NCBI GenBank assembly: GCA_020053795.1
Contig: JAGVMN010000004.1
Coordinates: forward strand, 1 to 64,000
DNA from: Bacteroidia bacterium
GTDB taxonomy: Bacteria; Bacteroidota; Bacteroidia; NS11-12g; UBA9320
Direction: 5' to 3'
Length of the DNA stretch: 64,000 nt
This document shows positions 27,233-36,798 of this stretch, one piece after another (within the stretch, counting starts at the first letter, position 1; each line of letters begins with the position of its first letter). The translations under genes were made by a program, and so were the position numbers. The notes beneath the pieces were generated by a model. That model did not search any database. It was not told the DNA's origin and worked only from the letters and a program-made list of their open reading frames with translations.

Positions 27233-28307
27233 TGTTTTTAATTAGATCAATTCTAAATAGTGCCGCAAATGTGAAATTACAAATCGTCAAAAACAAGAAT
27301 AAAAATCAGAAACTGAGAAAAATCAGTACCGTAAGTTGTCGCTACCGAAGATTAAATCAAATTACTTTTCTAACGATATTCCACCAATGAAGGCGAAACA
27401 AATAATGCCACCTGAATTCCCTATGGAAGGCACATTGATAATCATCCTTGTTACATGACGAGAAAAAAGTTCTAAAGGGACGACAAATCAACGTCACTTG
27501 ATATAAAGGTTGTACCTTTTCTACCGATCTCAATTCAACAAAGGATTTCGTTCTACTATTTTACCCTCTTAACGGGAATTGGAAAGCATTGACTGAAATC
27601 TATTTGAACCGGTATTTTTCATCAATTTGGGTTTCTTTGTACTTTATTTTTATCTAACCCCGATTATATGGAAACGCCAATCGCCTTAAGTAAGAGAGAC
27701 TCATTTTAAAGAGCTTTTTCATGTTCTTCAACTTATTAAATAGATCATACCGCCAAGAATCCCATATAGACGACACATCATTTTCCGTCTATTCAAGTTA
27801 TTCCGTTTCCCGATATTTTGGAAGGCAAAACTTTACCAAACTCAATACGGGCGGATGGATTCTATTGTACTTAACACAAGGATTTTAGGATTCTGAAATA
27901 ATCCATAGAAAATAAATTGACCATTTTGATTTCTTTTATTCTTTTCATTTTGGTAAAAAACCAACCACGAAACGAGCATTAAATAATCATAATATTTTTT
28001 TTACAATTCTGTGACTTTTTTGGTGTTAATTAAAAAATAAAAGGCCCGAACAATTTTATTAATTCAGATCACAACAAATTTCAATTACTTTTCAAACTTA
28101 AACGATGAAAATCAGGCGTGTAAAAATACAATGTCTATTTGTATGCTGAAAAGCAAACTTATACCCTGACAAAATATTGTCTTTTCACCATTGAAACGCA
28201 TTGAACTATACCAACACAAGTCAAAGATCGAGTGAATAAAATCAAGCCTGAACCGTTAAATAATAGAAATATTTCTTATACATTCGTTGCCGTTAATTAA
28301 TAGTATT
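27233..28307. other. Long non-coding gap upstream of the TonB receptor and the type B T9SS gene
   Basis: About 1.07 kb, AT-rich, between divergent genes. No RNA gene, repeat or recognisable gene remnant was identified. A 55-codon frame at 27721..27888 (plus strand) is the longest clean short frame and has no recognised family. The length suggests room for regulation of two surface-protein genes, but I cannot point to a specific site. Confidence 0.4.
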
Positions 28308-31300
28308 ATGAAAAGCACCCTACATGTCTTTGCCAAGTTTCTATTATCCCTATCATTTTTTTGCGATTCCTTTTCATCAATTGCCCAGTTAGAAGGTAAT
28401 TATTGGTATTTTGGACGAAATGCCGGTATCACTTTCAAGACTGGAACGGCCGTAGCCATTACTGATGGACAAATGACCAACTGGGAAGGTGTTGCCAGTA
28501 TGAGCAATAAGAAAGGAGAATTGTTATTTTATACGGATGGGGAATTTGTCTATAACAAGTCTCACAATATTATGACCAATGGTAGTGGATTGAAAGGCGA
28601 TAATTCAAGTACTCAGTCAGCCATTATTGTACAGCAACCAATAAGAGGTTGGCGATATTACATCTTCACCACAGATGCAGGGGAAAGCAATTATGCTGAC
28701 GGGCTTCAATATTCGATTGTAGATACCAATCAAAGTTCAGGCTATGGGGCAGTTCTCAGCTCTGATAAGAATAGATACCTGATGAAGAGTGGTGAAAAGG
28801 TGGCTGCGGTGAAACATGCTAATAAGGTTGATACCTGGATTGTTACCCAGGAATGGGGTAGCGATAAATTTAACGCCTACTTACTTTCTGCTACGGGATT
28901 AAATAACACTCCGGTATCAAGTCCAATTGCCACACCCATTGGGCCAGGATATCCAAAAAATCAAGTGGGATATGGAAAGGGGTTTCTGAAATTTTCTCCG
29001 GATGGTAAAAAAATGGTAAATCCGGTTGTAGGTAATCAGTCAAGCAATACTGACGGGTACTGGGAACTTTATGATTTTGACAATCTGACCGGCAAATTAT
29101 CGAATAGGATAGTATTTAACAATAGCAACAGGCCTGCTTCAGTAGCAAACTATAACGGTATTTATGGAGCCGAATTTTCTTCAAATGGGCGGTTTCTTTA
29201 TTTATCATGTAGAAATACTGGTGGTGGAACGAACAACAAAATCTGGCAGTTTGATATGAAAAATCCTAATTTCACAGATATCAATAATAGTGTAGTAGAA
29301 ATTGCAGCGAGTGGAAGTGGGATTAACGGCTCTTTTGGTGGTTTGCAGTTGGCCGTTGATGGTAAGATTTATGTAGCGAAATATGGGGCGAATAATTTAG
29401 CCATCATTGAGAAGCCAAATTGTAAAGGTACGGCATCCAATTTTATTAATAATGGGATTGGCTTAGCGGGAAAAACCTCTTATTGGGGTCTGCCCACTTT
29501 CATAGCCTCCTTTTTCAGCAAGCCGGAATTTGAATTTGGCGATTCAACCGGAGCCAAGTCTGGCGTGTGTTTTGGAGATAAGACTCAGTTTTGGTTGGGG
29601 GATACCGCTGGGGTAGATTCGGTACATTGGATTTTTGGTGATCCGGCTTCGGGGTCCAATAATTTTTCAAGCACCTTTAGACCCGAACATCTTTTTACAA
29701 AAGACACTACTTTCTCTGTTCAGGCAATAATCTTTAGGAAAGGAAGCATACAGAATTGCCTCCTAGATACAGTGAGCCGTTTGGTAACTATTTTCCCCGT
29801 GCCTAAATTTAATATAGGCAACGACACTACTATATGCGACGGAGAGGATATTTTTATCAACGCCCTTTCCATAAAAGGCTATTACGCCTGGCATGACAAT
29901 ACGAATAACCCAAATTTTACAGGAACAAAAAGTGATACCGTTTGGCTTCGGGTAACTTCAGGAGGATGTTCTTCTGCAGATACTTTGATTTTAACTGTAG
30001 TGCCATTCCCTACCATAGAACTGGGCCCGGACACTATAGTTTGTGAAGGAACCCCGGTGAGATTTGAATCAGGTAAGGCAGATAGCTATTTGTGGAGTAA
30101 TAGTAAAACTGATTCAGCCATTATAGTTGTTACTCCGGGGAAATATTGGGTGCGGTCAACAACTTTTCGCTGCGAATCAACAGATACTGTCGAATTAAAA
30201 AATTCGAAATATCCAAAGTTTAGTCTGGGCAATGACACTACACTGTGTACGTCAGATAGTTTGATCTTGAGGGCACTTGTTCCCGGAGCAACGCTCGACT
30301 ATTTATGGTCAACAACCGAAACAAGTCCGTTTATTCAGGTGAAAAATCCGGGTGGTACCTATTGGGTGTTGGTTAAAGATACCGTCTGTTCATGGTCTGA
30401 TACTGCAAAAGTTTCATTTAGTGCCCCAAAGCCGTTGGATTTAGGAGCCGACAAGAAAGTTTGCAATGGCGATACTGCTTCATTTAATGCTCTGGTTGTG
30501 GGTGCCACCAAATACAAGTGGCATAATAACACAACACTCCCAACCTTCAAAACCATTACTCAAGGTCAGGTTTTTGTGGATGTATTTGACGGCTTTTGCA
30601 ATTTAACTGACAGTGCTTTTGTATATGTAACAACCCCACTTGTAGTGAATTTAGGCAACGATACCATTTTGTGTCTTGGTCAACAAGTAGATACCAAGCT
30701 GAAATATACTGTTCAACCAAACTATGAATACAAATGGAATGGCATACCTAATCAAAAAGACACCATTATTAAAACATCTGGAAACTATTGGATGGATGTT
30801 ACAGACTTACCCGACAGAGTTTGCAAAACAACGGATTCTATCAGGGTTACTTTTCAGTCGGCCATTGTGTTTAGCCTTGGTAATGATACAGTGCTTTGTC
30901 TCGGGCAACAGATATTTTTGAATGCCACATCGGTTGGTCCGGTAGTATCTTCAAGATGGCAGGATGGTACAACAGGTTTAAGCCGAAATAACGACCCTGC
31001 CATTGTGAAACACTGGCTGGATATAGACAATGGCATTTGCAAATCGAGTGATACCATAAACATTTCATACAAAACATTGATGACATTTGATCTGGGACCG
31101 AATCAGCAATTGTGCGACAACAACACATTGGGCATAAATATAATAACAACCCCAACTGCTACCTCTTATATTTGGAAAGACATCAATGGTATAGTGGTAT
31201 CCAATGTTTCGTCATATATCATCACTAATCCCGGAGGTAGATATGATCTTACCGTTTCAGATGGCGTTTGTACAAAATGGGATACCATTAATGTAGTGTA

Positions 31301-32033
31301 CTTTACAACTCCGGTAGTTGATCTTGGTCAGGATACAATATTGTGCGATGATGCTGTGTTAGATTTGGGCAATCCTACGGTTGATGCCGACAAGTTTCAA
31401 TGGAAGATAAACGGGATAAACGATGCCACAACGCCCACCCTGCAAGTCAACGATCCGGGTGGAGAATATGAGTTAATTGTATCCAAAGGTCCTTGTCCGT
31501 CGTCAGATAAAGTGATTGTTGGTTATACCACGGCACCTGATTTTGATCTGGGATGGAGTGACACAACTTTATGTGAGGCGACCTTGTTTAAATTTGATTT
31601 TTCGGATTTGAAATACACTAATTTCCTTTGGAACGATGGAACAAACGAATCCATTAAGGAGGTTAAAGAAAAAGGATTGCACTGGATGATAGCAACAAAT
31701 ATATGCGGTGCTGATAGCATTGGGTTCAATATTATAATAGACGAATTGGGTTGTTTTGTGAATTTTCCGAATGCATTTTCACCGAACGGAGATGGTATCA
31801 ATGATATATTCCGACCTATAGGAAGGGTGCTTGAGTTTGTGGAGATGAATATTTATAACCGCTATGGTGAGTTGATTTTTTCAGGCCCGCCAATACCGGG
31901 CTGGGATGGAACCTACGGGAAATCAAATCCTGTGATGCCTGGTGTTTATTATTGGATGGTAACTTACAGGCAATTATCAGGTGGCTACCCAAGAAGATTT
32001 ACCGAGAATGGAATTGTACATGTAGTGAGGTAA
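28308..32033 (+). CDS. Giant repeat protein with gliding-motility-associated (T9SS type B) C-terminal domain
   Basis: A 1241-aa surface protein. Signal peptide to about residue 30; an N-terminal propeller-like region (about 32-410, containing LFYTDGEFVYN and FSSNGRFLYLSCRN); a PKD-like section (about 420-490); then nine tandem Ig-like modules of about 68-77 residues, each opening with an LGxDTxxC-type motif (about residues 500, 570, 638, 710, 779, 854, 926, 1003 and 1078). It ends with the gliding-motility-associated domain (FPNAFSPNGDGINDIF, YNRYGELIF, PGVYYWMV), a type B T9SS signal. Such proteins are SprB-like adhesins or secreted structural proteins. ATG 28308 is used because the TTG frame upstream precedes a normal signal peptide. 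Confidence 0.88.
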   Translation: MKSTLHVFAKFLLSLSFFCDSFSSIAQLEGNYWYFGRNAGITFKTGTAVAITDGQMTNWEGVASMSNKKGELLFYTDGEFVYNKSHNIMTNGSGLKGDNSSTQSAIIVQQPIRGWRYYIFTTDAGESNYADGLQYSIVDTNQSSGYGAVLSSDKNRYLMKSGEKVAAVKHANKVDTWIVTQEWGSDKFNAYLLSATGLNNTPVSSPIATPIGPGYPKNQVGYGKGFLKFSPDGKKMVNPVVGNQSSNTDGYWELYDFDNLTGKLSNRIVFNNSNRPASVANYNGIYGAEFSSNGRFLYLSCRNTGGGTNNKIWQFDMKNPNFTDINNSVVEIAASGSGINGSFGGLQLAVDGKIYVAKYGANNLAIIEKPNCKGTASNFINNGIGLAGKTSYWGLPTFIASFFSKPEFEFGDSTGAKSGVCFGDKTQFWLGDTAGVDSVHWIFGDPASGSNNFSSTFRPEHLFTKDTTFSVQAIIFRKGSIQNCLLDTVSRLVTIFPVPKFNIGNDTTICDGEDIFINALSIKGYYAWHDNTNNPNFTGTKSDTVWLRVTSGGCSSADTLILTVVPFPTIELGPDTIVCEGTPVRFESGKADSYLWSNSKTDSAIIVVTPGKYWVRSTTFRCESTDTVELKNSKYPKFSLGNDTTLCTSDSLILRALVPGATLDYLWSTTETSPFIQVKNPGGTYWVLVKDTVCSWSDTAKVSFSAPKPLDLGADKKVCNGDTASFNALVVGATKYKWHNNTTLPTFKTITQGQVFVDVFDGFCNLTDSAFVYVTTPLVVNLGNDTILCLGQQVDTKLKYTVQPNYEYKWNGIPNQKDTIIKTSGNYWMDVTDLPDRVCKTTDSIRVTFQSAIVFSLGNDTVLCLGQQIFLNATSVGPVVSSRWQDGTTGLSRNNDPAIVKHWLDIDNGICKSSDTINISYKTLMTFDLGPNQQLCDNNTLGINIITTPTATSYIWKDINGIVVSNVSSYIITNPGGRYDLTVSDGVCTKWDTINVVYFTTPVVDLGQDTILCDDAVLDLGNPTVDADKFQWKINGINDATTPTLQVNDPGGEYELIVSKGPCPSSDKVIVGYTTAPDFDLGWSDTTLCEATLFKFDFSDLKYTNFLWNDGTNESIKEVKEKGLHWMIATNICGADSIGFNIIIDELGCFVNFPNAFSPNGDGINDIFRPIGRVLEFVEMNIYNRYGELIFSGPPIPGWDGTYGKSNPVMPGVYYWMVTYRQLSGGYPRRFTENGIVHVVR

Positions 32034-32211
32034 ATGCTTGCTTAAAGATTTCAGACTTAACGTTTTAGGTTAAGCAGATGAAATCAATCAGAAGTTGTTT
32101 TAATCAGAGACCCAATCGTCTTGCGGTTTTCAGGGTATCAGCCACGCGTATCAAAATTGAATCAAAGGTATTATTCCCAACCATATTTGAATAGAATTTA
32201 TGTCGGTTATG

Positions 32212-33459
32212 TTACTTTGAATTAGTTAAAGCATGATCTTCGATTTTTTCAGGCACTAATATTCGGAGAATTACATCCTTAATAATTTCACAAGCCTCGA
32301 GTAACTGGTCTTTAGTGATAACGAGCGGCGGGGCAAACCGTATGATGTGATCATGCGTTTGCTTGGCCAAAAGTCCTTTTCTCATGAGAGCCACACAAAC
32401 ATCTTTGGCGGTTTTGCCATTGCCAAAAGGTCGCACTACTATGGCATTAAACAGGCCTTTGCCACGCACCTCGGCGATAATGGGAGACTCTATGGCTTCC
32501 ATTTCGGCCCGAAATATATGCCCGAGTTCCTCGGCATTCTGAGCCAGGTTTTCTTCTTTCAGAACTTCAAGAGCGGCCATTGCCACCGCACAGCCAAGTG
32601 GATTTCCGCCATAAGTTGAACCGTGTTGTCCCGGTTTTAATGTCAACATTATTTCGTCATTGCACAAAACGGCTGACACTGGTATGGTGCCACCTGAAAG
32701 AGCCTTTCCTAAAATCAAAATATCCGGTTTAACCCCTTCATAGTCACACGCCAAAAGCTTTCCGGTTCTGCCCAAACCTGTTTGTATCTCATCCGCAATA
32801 AACAACACATTGAACCGGGTACACATATTGCGTATCTCAGTTAAATAACCCTCATCTGGTACCACAATACCGGCCTCACCCTGTATAGGTTCCACCATAA
32901 AGCCGGCAACATTTTTTTTACTGAGAGACTTTTCCAATGCTTCCAAATCGTTATAGGGCACTATATCAAAACCGGGCATATAAGGTCCAAAATTTTTATA
33001 ACTGTCAGGGTCGGTTGAACTTGACACGGCCGCAAGTGTTCGGCCCCAGAAGTTGCCTTCGGCGAAAACTATTTTGGCTTTGTTCTCCTCTATACCTTTA
33101 ACTTGATAAGCCCATTTTCTACAAAGTTTTAAGGCGGTTTCTCCACCTTCTACACCCGTGTTCACTGGTAATACGCGGTCATATCCAAAATATTGACAGA
33201 TATACTTTTCATAGGGCCCCAGAACATTGTTGTGAAAAGCTCGGGAAGTAAGGGTAAGTTTGTCTGCCTGTTCATGCAAGGCCTTTAATATTTTTGGATG
33301 ACAATGCCCCTGATTAACCGCACTATAAGCAGCCAGAAAATCGTAATACCTTTTCCCTTCCGTATCCCAAACAAAAACACCCATGCCTTTTTCCAATACT
33401 ACCGGCAATGGATCGTAATTATGGGCCCCGTATTCATTTTCAAGCTCGATGTAATTCAT
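32212..33459 (-). CDS. rocD: Ornithine aminotransferase
   Basis: A 415-aa class III PLP-dependent aminotransferase that transfers the delta-amino group of ornithine to 2-oxoglutarate, giving glutamate semialdehyde (arginine and proline metabolism). The N-terminus [19 protein letters not shown] is the ornithine aminotransferase hallmark. The PLP lysine lies in [10 protein letters not shown], preceded by the family signature [16 protein letters not shown]. Length matches RocD of other bacteria (about 400-410). A candidate promoter lies 20 bp upstream. No arginine-catabolism partner is adjacent. Confidence 0.95.
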   Translation of the reverse strand: MNYIELENEYGAHNYDPLPVVLEKGMGVFVWDTEGKRYYDFLAAYSAVNQGHCHPKILKALHEQADKLTLTSRAFHNNVLGPYEKYICQYFGYDRVLPVNTGVEGGETALKLCRKWAYQVKGIEENKAKIVFAEGNFWGRTLAAVSSSTDPDSYKNFGPYMPGFDIVPYNDLEALEKSLSKKNVAGFMVEPIQGEAGIVVPDEGYLTEIRNMCTRFNVLFIADEIQTGLGRTGKLLACDYEGVKPDILILGKALSGGTIPVSAVLCNDEIMLTLKPGQHGSTYGGNPLGCAVAMAALEVLKEENLAQNAEELGHIFRAEMEAIESPIIAEVRGKGLFNAIVVRPFGNGKTAKDVCVALMRKGLLAKQTHDHIIRFAPPLVITKDQLLEACEIIKDVILRILVPEKIEDHALTNSK

Positions 33460-33478
33460 GCCGTTTGCAGTTTAATCA

Positions 33479-33486
33479 CAAAGGTA
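33479..33486 (-). promoter_or_regulatory. Candidate -7 element (TACCTTTG) for rocD
   Basis: TACCTTTG on the minus strand lies 20 bases before the rocD ATG; a TTG is found 24 bases further upstream (33513-33511), one base longer than the usual 17-23 spacing. Confidence 0.4.
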
Positions 33487-33588
33487 ACTTAAGTTTTTCA
33501 AATGCACGTTCAATGGCTTTGCTCACAATAAAGGGTCAGGTGGTATTTGTGATAAAATCTACCGAATTTCGTTTCCTGAAAGACAGAG

Positions 33589-36500
33589 ATGAAGGCCATA
33601 TTAAATATGTTTTGTTTATTGACCTTGTTATTCAATCCAATGGCTTCAATTGGTCAAGGCCTGAGGACATCTTTTCACATTCCACCACAAATTCAGGTCA
33701 ATGATTGGCAAATGCTCGTGTCGGAGCATTTTGTTATTTATTATCAAAGTGAATTTATTGAAACAGCACATGAAGTTCTTGGCATTGTCAATTCGGTTAC
33801 GCCATCAATTGAGAATATTCTTGGATTCAGGTTAAGCAATCGTCTGTCCATAGTTATATTTCCTTCGGCAAAAGATCTTAACCAAAGTGCTTTTTTTTCT
33901 AAAGAATTATTGCCCATACAGCAGAACCCGGGCGGAACCACTGAAATCACGGGAAATTCATTTGCTGTTTTTCACGATGGAAACAGAACTTCTATCATCA
34001 CACAAGTAAAAAAAGGAATTGCAGATATGCTTATTCGCGAAATGCTTTTCGGAGGAACCGTACACGAACGAATTAAATATGCTACTTTAATGCAGGTACC
34101 TTATTGGTTTTCAAGCGGATTGAGCCGTTATATAGTCAAGCCTTGGGATGCTCGGGATGACGATGCTGTGCGAGATCTTGTTTTCAGGAAAGGGTTTTTA
34201 AGAATTGGTGAATTATCGCCCGAAGAGCAAAGTCTGGTTGGCAAAAGTGTTTGGAATTATATTGCAGAGTTAAAAGGGGAGGTTTCTTTTCAGCGAATTT
34301 TGTATTTGGTTCGGCTGACACGAAAAGTAGAAAATGCCTTCACTTTTGTTTTTAATTGGAATTCCAGTCAACTGATAAATGAATGGCACGACTATGTGGT
34401 TGGAATTTATCTCAAAGATCAATTAAGAAAGCATCCGCGAAATCATGAAATGCGACCAAAAAAAAATGAAACACTATTGGATATCGGCTTTCTTCATAAG
34501 ACAATGATAATTAGAACTATCAGAAAGAAGAATCGCTTTAGGTTGGATGTTTTTGATCATGTAACGAGAACAAACGAGCTTTGGTTTAAAAGTTCATTCA
34601 AACCCTTAACAGAAGATGAAAACCGGTTTCTGCCACTTTGGTCTGCCGATAAAAAAGGGGGCTTTTGGGTTTCAGATTTTGATAAAGGTGGATTTAAGTT
34701 ACACTATTTACAAAAAGCAGGGGTGGTAGAGCGAAGTTTAGAATTAAGCGATATTTCATTATTATTAGACTTTGATTTTGATGCTACTGAAGAAAAATTT
34801 GTATTGTCCGTTATCAGCAAAGGAAAGAGCGAATTGTGGCTGCTGACAAAAGATGGGAAAAGAGAAATTCTTCATAGCGGTGTTGCAGGACTTTGGGATT
34901 TGAAATTTGAAGATAACGGATCTTCGTTCCTCTCAGTTGGCGATTGGCCAAACGACTCTATGGCTGGCAAAATGGCCGGCAAAATTTGGGAATCAGACAT
35001 TTTTGAATGGAAACGTCAGAATGGGAAATGGACGGCAAACAGGCTCACCCACACGCCAAATACAAAAGAAGAACAGCCCTTATATTATGTGCCTGGTAAA
35101 ATCTCTTTCCTTTCTGATGAAAATGGAATTTTCAATGCATGGTCTATGGATTTATCAACTAATGAAAAAATAAGACTTACCGATTATAAGCGAAATATTC
35201 TGAAAAACGAATACATTTCAGATGACCATCAGGTTGTTGAAATAATTACTATCAATGGACAGCGTGATTGGTATCTTTCACCTGGGGTAGATTATACTCC
35301 GGTTATTGAAGAATCAGCACAGACATCGGGTATCACTTATAACCGTATTAGATTTATGGATGGTTTTGCAGCATCAATTGTAAAAGTTGACACTATTGTA
35401 GCCGACACCCAAAACAATGTTTTACCCAAATCTTATTTTCAAACTGATTTTCCTTTTGAGGTTGATTTTATAGAAACGCTTCCAGACTCACTTTCGTTTG
35501 AAAACAAAACCAGCACAACCAATACCTTTCAAATTAAATATGTCCGATCATTTAAGCCCGATCAGCTTATTTTACAAATTGATAATAGTTTTGTGAATAC
35601 CACTTATGTTCCGGCCATGATGAAGCTTGAAGATGCTCTCGTCATTCTGCCGGGTCTTAATTTCTCACTACGCCTGAGAGAATTGTTGGGAAACTACAAC
35701 ATTACAATGGGTGCGAGGGTGGCCAGAAATTTTAACCATTTTGATTCTTATGTATCCGGGCGGGGAAGTTTGAAGAAAAAGGCGGTTCATGTTTATCTTT
35801 ACCGGCAGTCGAGAATCGTATTCCCAACCGATGGCTACAATAAGATAATTACAAACTCCGCTTCTCTCGCTGTTTATATGGCCCAAAAAAGGTTCATGGC
35901 ACTTCAAGTAAAAGGAGAGTTTAGATCGGACAATAAAATAGTGCTTTCAACCGATGACGAAACACTACGCCGTGGTGGGTTACATAGAATATGGCTAAGC
36001 CCATCAATAAATTACACCTTTAACAACACATTACCATACGGCATGAACGCATACAATGGCTTAAAAATGGTTCATTCATTTCAATATTGGCAGAATACAG
36101 CCCAAAAAGGAACCACCTTTGTCCTTGCCTCAGATGTGAGGATTGGGGTTAAACTCAGAAGCAATCTGTTTTGGATGAGTCGCTTTCAAATGGAAATTTC
36201 GGCTGGCAATATGAAAATGCTGTATGTGGCAGGGGCTATGGAGAATTGGTTGAAACCTGTCATTGACCAAAACACTGTATTAAGAACGAATGCGGCATTC
36301 ATCCGCATGGGTTCATCTATCAGAGGTCTAAATATGAATGTGAGAAACGGCAACACGATGGCCATTATAAATTCGGAAATCAGATGGCGAATTCTTTCAG
36401 ATCTGCTAAAAATCAATACCAGGATGGCATTTATAAATGATTTTATGATGACAGGATTCTTAGATGCAGGGAGTGCCTGGTACGGTGTTTCGCCCTTTGA

Positions 36501-36711
36501 TATTACCAATCCAAACAATGTTCAAATAATAAATAGCGGGCAAATGGTAATAACGGTTTATAACCATAAGCAGCCATTTGTTCTGGGATCAGGCTATGGT
36601 TTCAGAACAAATATTTTCGGCTATTATATCAAATTCGATCAGGGCATTGGGCTTGATAACGGTAGGTGGGGTAAGCCAATAAAATACATTACAATTGGTC
36701 TTGATTTTTGA
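33589..36711 (+). CDS. Secreted TolB-like propeller protein with peptidase-MA-like N-terminus
   Basis: A 1040-aa exported protein (signal peptide ending near SIGQ, residue 23). The N-terminal 250 residues resemble the peptidase-MA-like fold found ahead of TolB/DPP6-type propellers (WQMLVSEHFVIYYQ, then VPYWFSSGLSRYI), but the zinc motif HExxH is missing: the expected place reads ADMLIREMLFGG. A propeller-like middle follows (about 290-600; WSADKKGGFWVSDFD, ISFLSDENGIFNAWSMD), then a beta-rich C-terminus (about 640-1040) with alternating pattern ending in Phe (ITIGLDF), compatible with an outer-membrane barrel. Such three-part proteins are common in Bacteroidota without known function. Probably outer-membrane located. 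Confidence 0.7.
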   Translation: MKAILNMFCLLTLLFNPMASIGQGLRTSFHIPPQIQVNDWQMLVSEHFVIYYQSEFIETAHEVLGIVNSVTPSIENILGFRLSNRLSIVIFPSAKDLNQSAFFSKELLPIQQNPGGTTEITGNSFAVFHDGNRTSIITQVKKGIADMLIREMLFGGTVHERIKYATLMQVPYWFSSGLSRYIVKPWDARDDDAVRDLVFRKGFLRIGELSPEEQSLVGKSVWNYIAELKGEVSFQRILYLVRLTRKVENAFTFVFNWNSSQLINEWHDYVVGIYLKDQLRKHPRNHEMRPKKNETLLDIGFLHKTMIIRTIRKKNRFRLDVFDHVTRTNELWFKSSFKPLTEDENRFLPLWSADKKGGFWVSDFDKGGFKLHYLQKAGVVERSLELSDISLLLDFDFDATEEKFVLSVISKGKSELWLLTKDGKREILHSGVAGLWDLKFEDNGSSFLSVGDWPNDSMAGKMAGKIWESDIFEWKRQNGKWTANRLTHTPNTKEEQPLYYVPGKISFLSDENGIFNAWSMDLSTNEKIRLTDYKRNILKNEYISDDHQVVEIITINGQRDWYLSPGVDYTPVIEESAQTSGITYNRIRFMDGFAASIVKVDTIVADTQNNVLPKSYFQTDFPFEVDFIETLPDSLSFENKTSTTNTFQIKYVRSFKPDQLILQIDNSFVNTTYVPAMMKLEDALVILPGLNFSLRLRELLGNYNITMGARVARNFNHFDSYVSGRGSLKKKAVHVYLYRQSRIVFPTDGYNKIITNSASLAVYMAQKRFMALQVKGEFRSDNKIVLSTDDETLRRGGLHRIWLSPSINYTFNNTLPYGMNAYNGLKMVHSFQYWQNTAQKGTTFVLASDVRIGVKLRSNLFWMSRFQMEISAGNMKMLYVAGAMENWLKPVIDQNTVLRTNAAFIRMGSSIRGLNMNVRNGNTMAIINSEIRWRILSDLLKINTRMAFINDFMMTGFLDAGSAWYGVSPFDITNPNNVQIINSGQMVITVYNHKQPFVLGSGYGFRTNIFGYYIKFDQGIGLDNGRWGKPIKYITIGLDF

Positions 36712-36748
36712 TGTTTACAAAATGTAAATCATTTATGCAGGAATAGGC

Positions 36749-36778
36749 TTGAAGCCGCAAAGCATACAATTACATTTG
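36749..36778 (+). promoter_or_regulatory. purH promoter (TTG-N19-TACATTTG)
   Basis: TTG (36749-36751), 19 bases and TACATTTG (36771-36778) match the full Bacteroidota promoter consensus. The transcript would start about 15 bases before the TTG start codon of purH. This is the best promoter match in the window. Confidence 0.6.
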
Positions 36779-36798
36779 CACTTCAAAATATTAATCAA

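Noticed and set aside
27721-27888. 55-codon plus-strand frame in the 1.07-kb gap
   Set aside because: Clean ATG-to-stop, but no homology, no promoter octamer and no ribosome-binding context; such frames arise by chance in AT-rich DNA.
36714-36728. TTTACA/TGTAAA inverted repeat just after the propeller protein gene
   Set aside because: Only 6 bp with no GC content and no T-run; not supported as a terminator.
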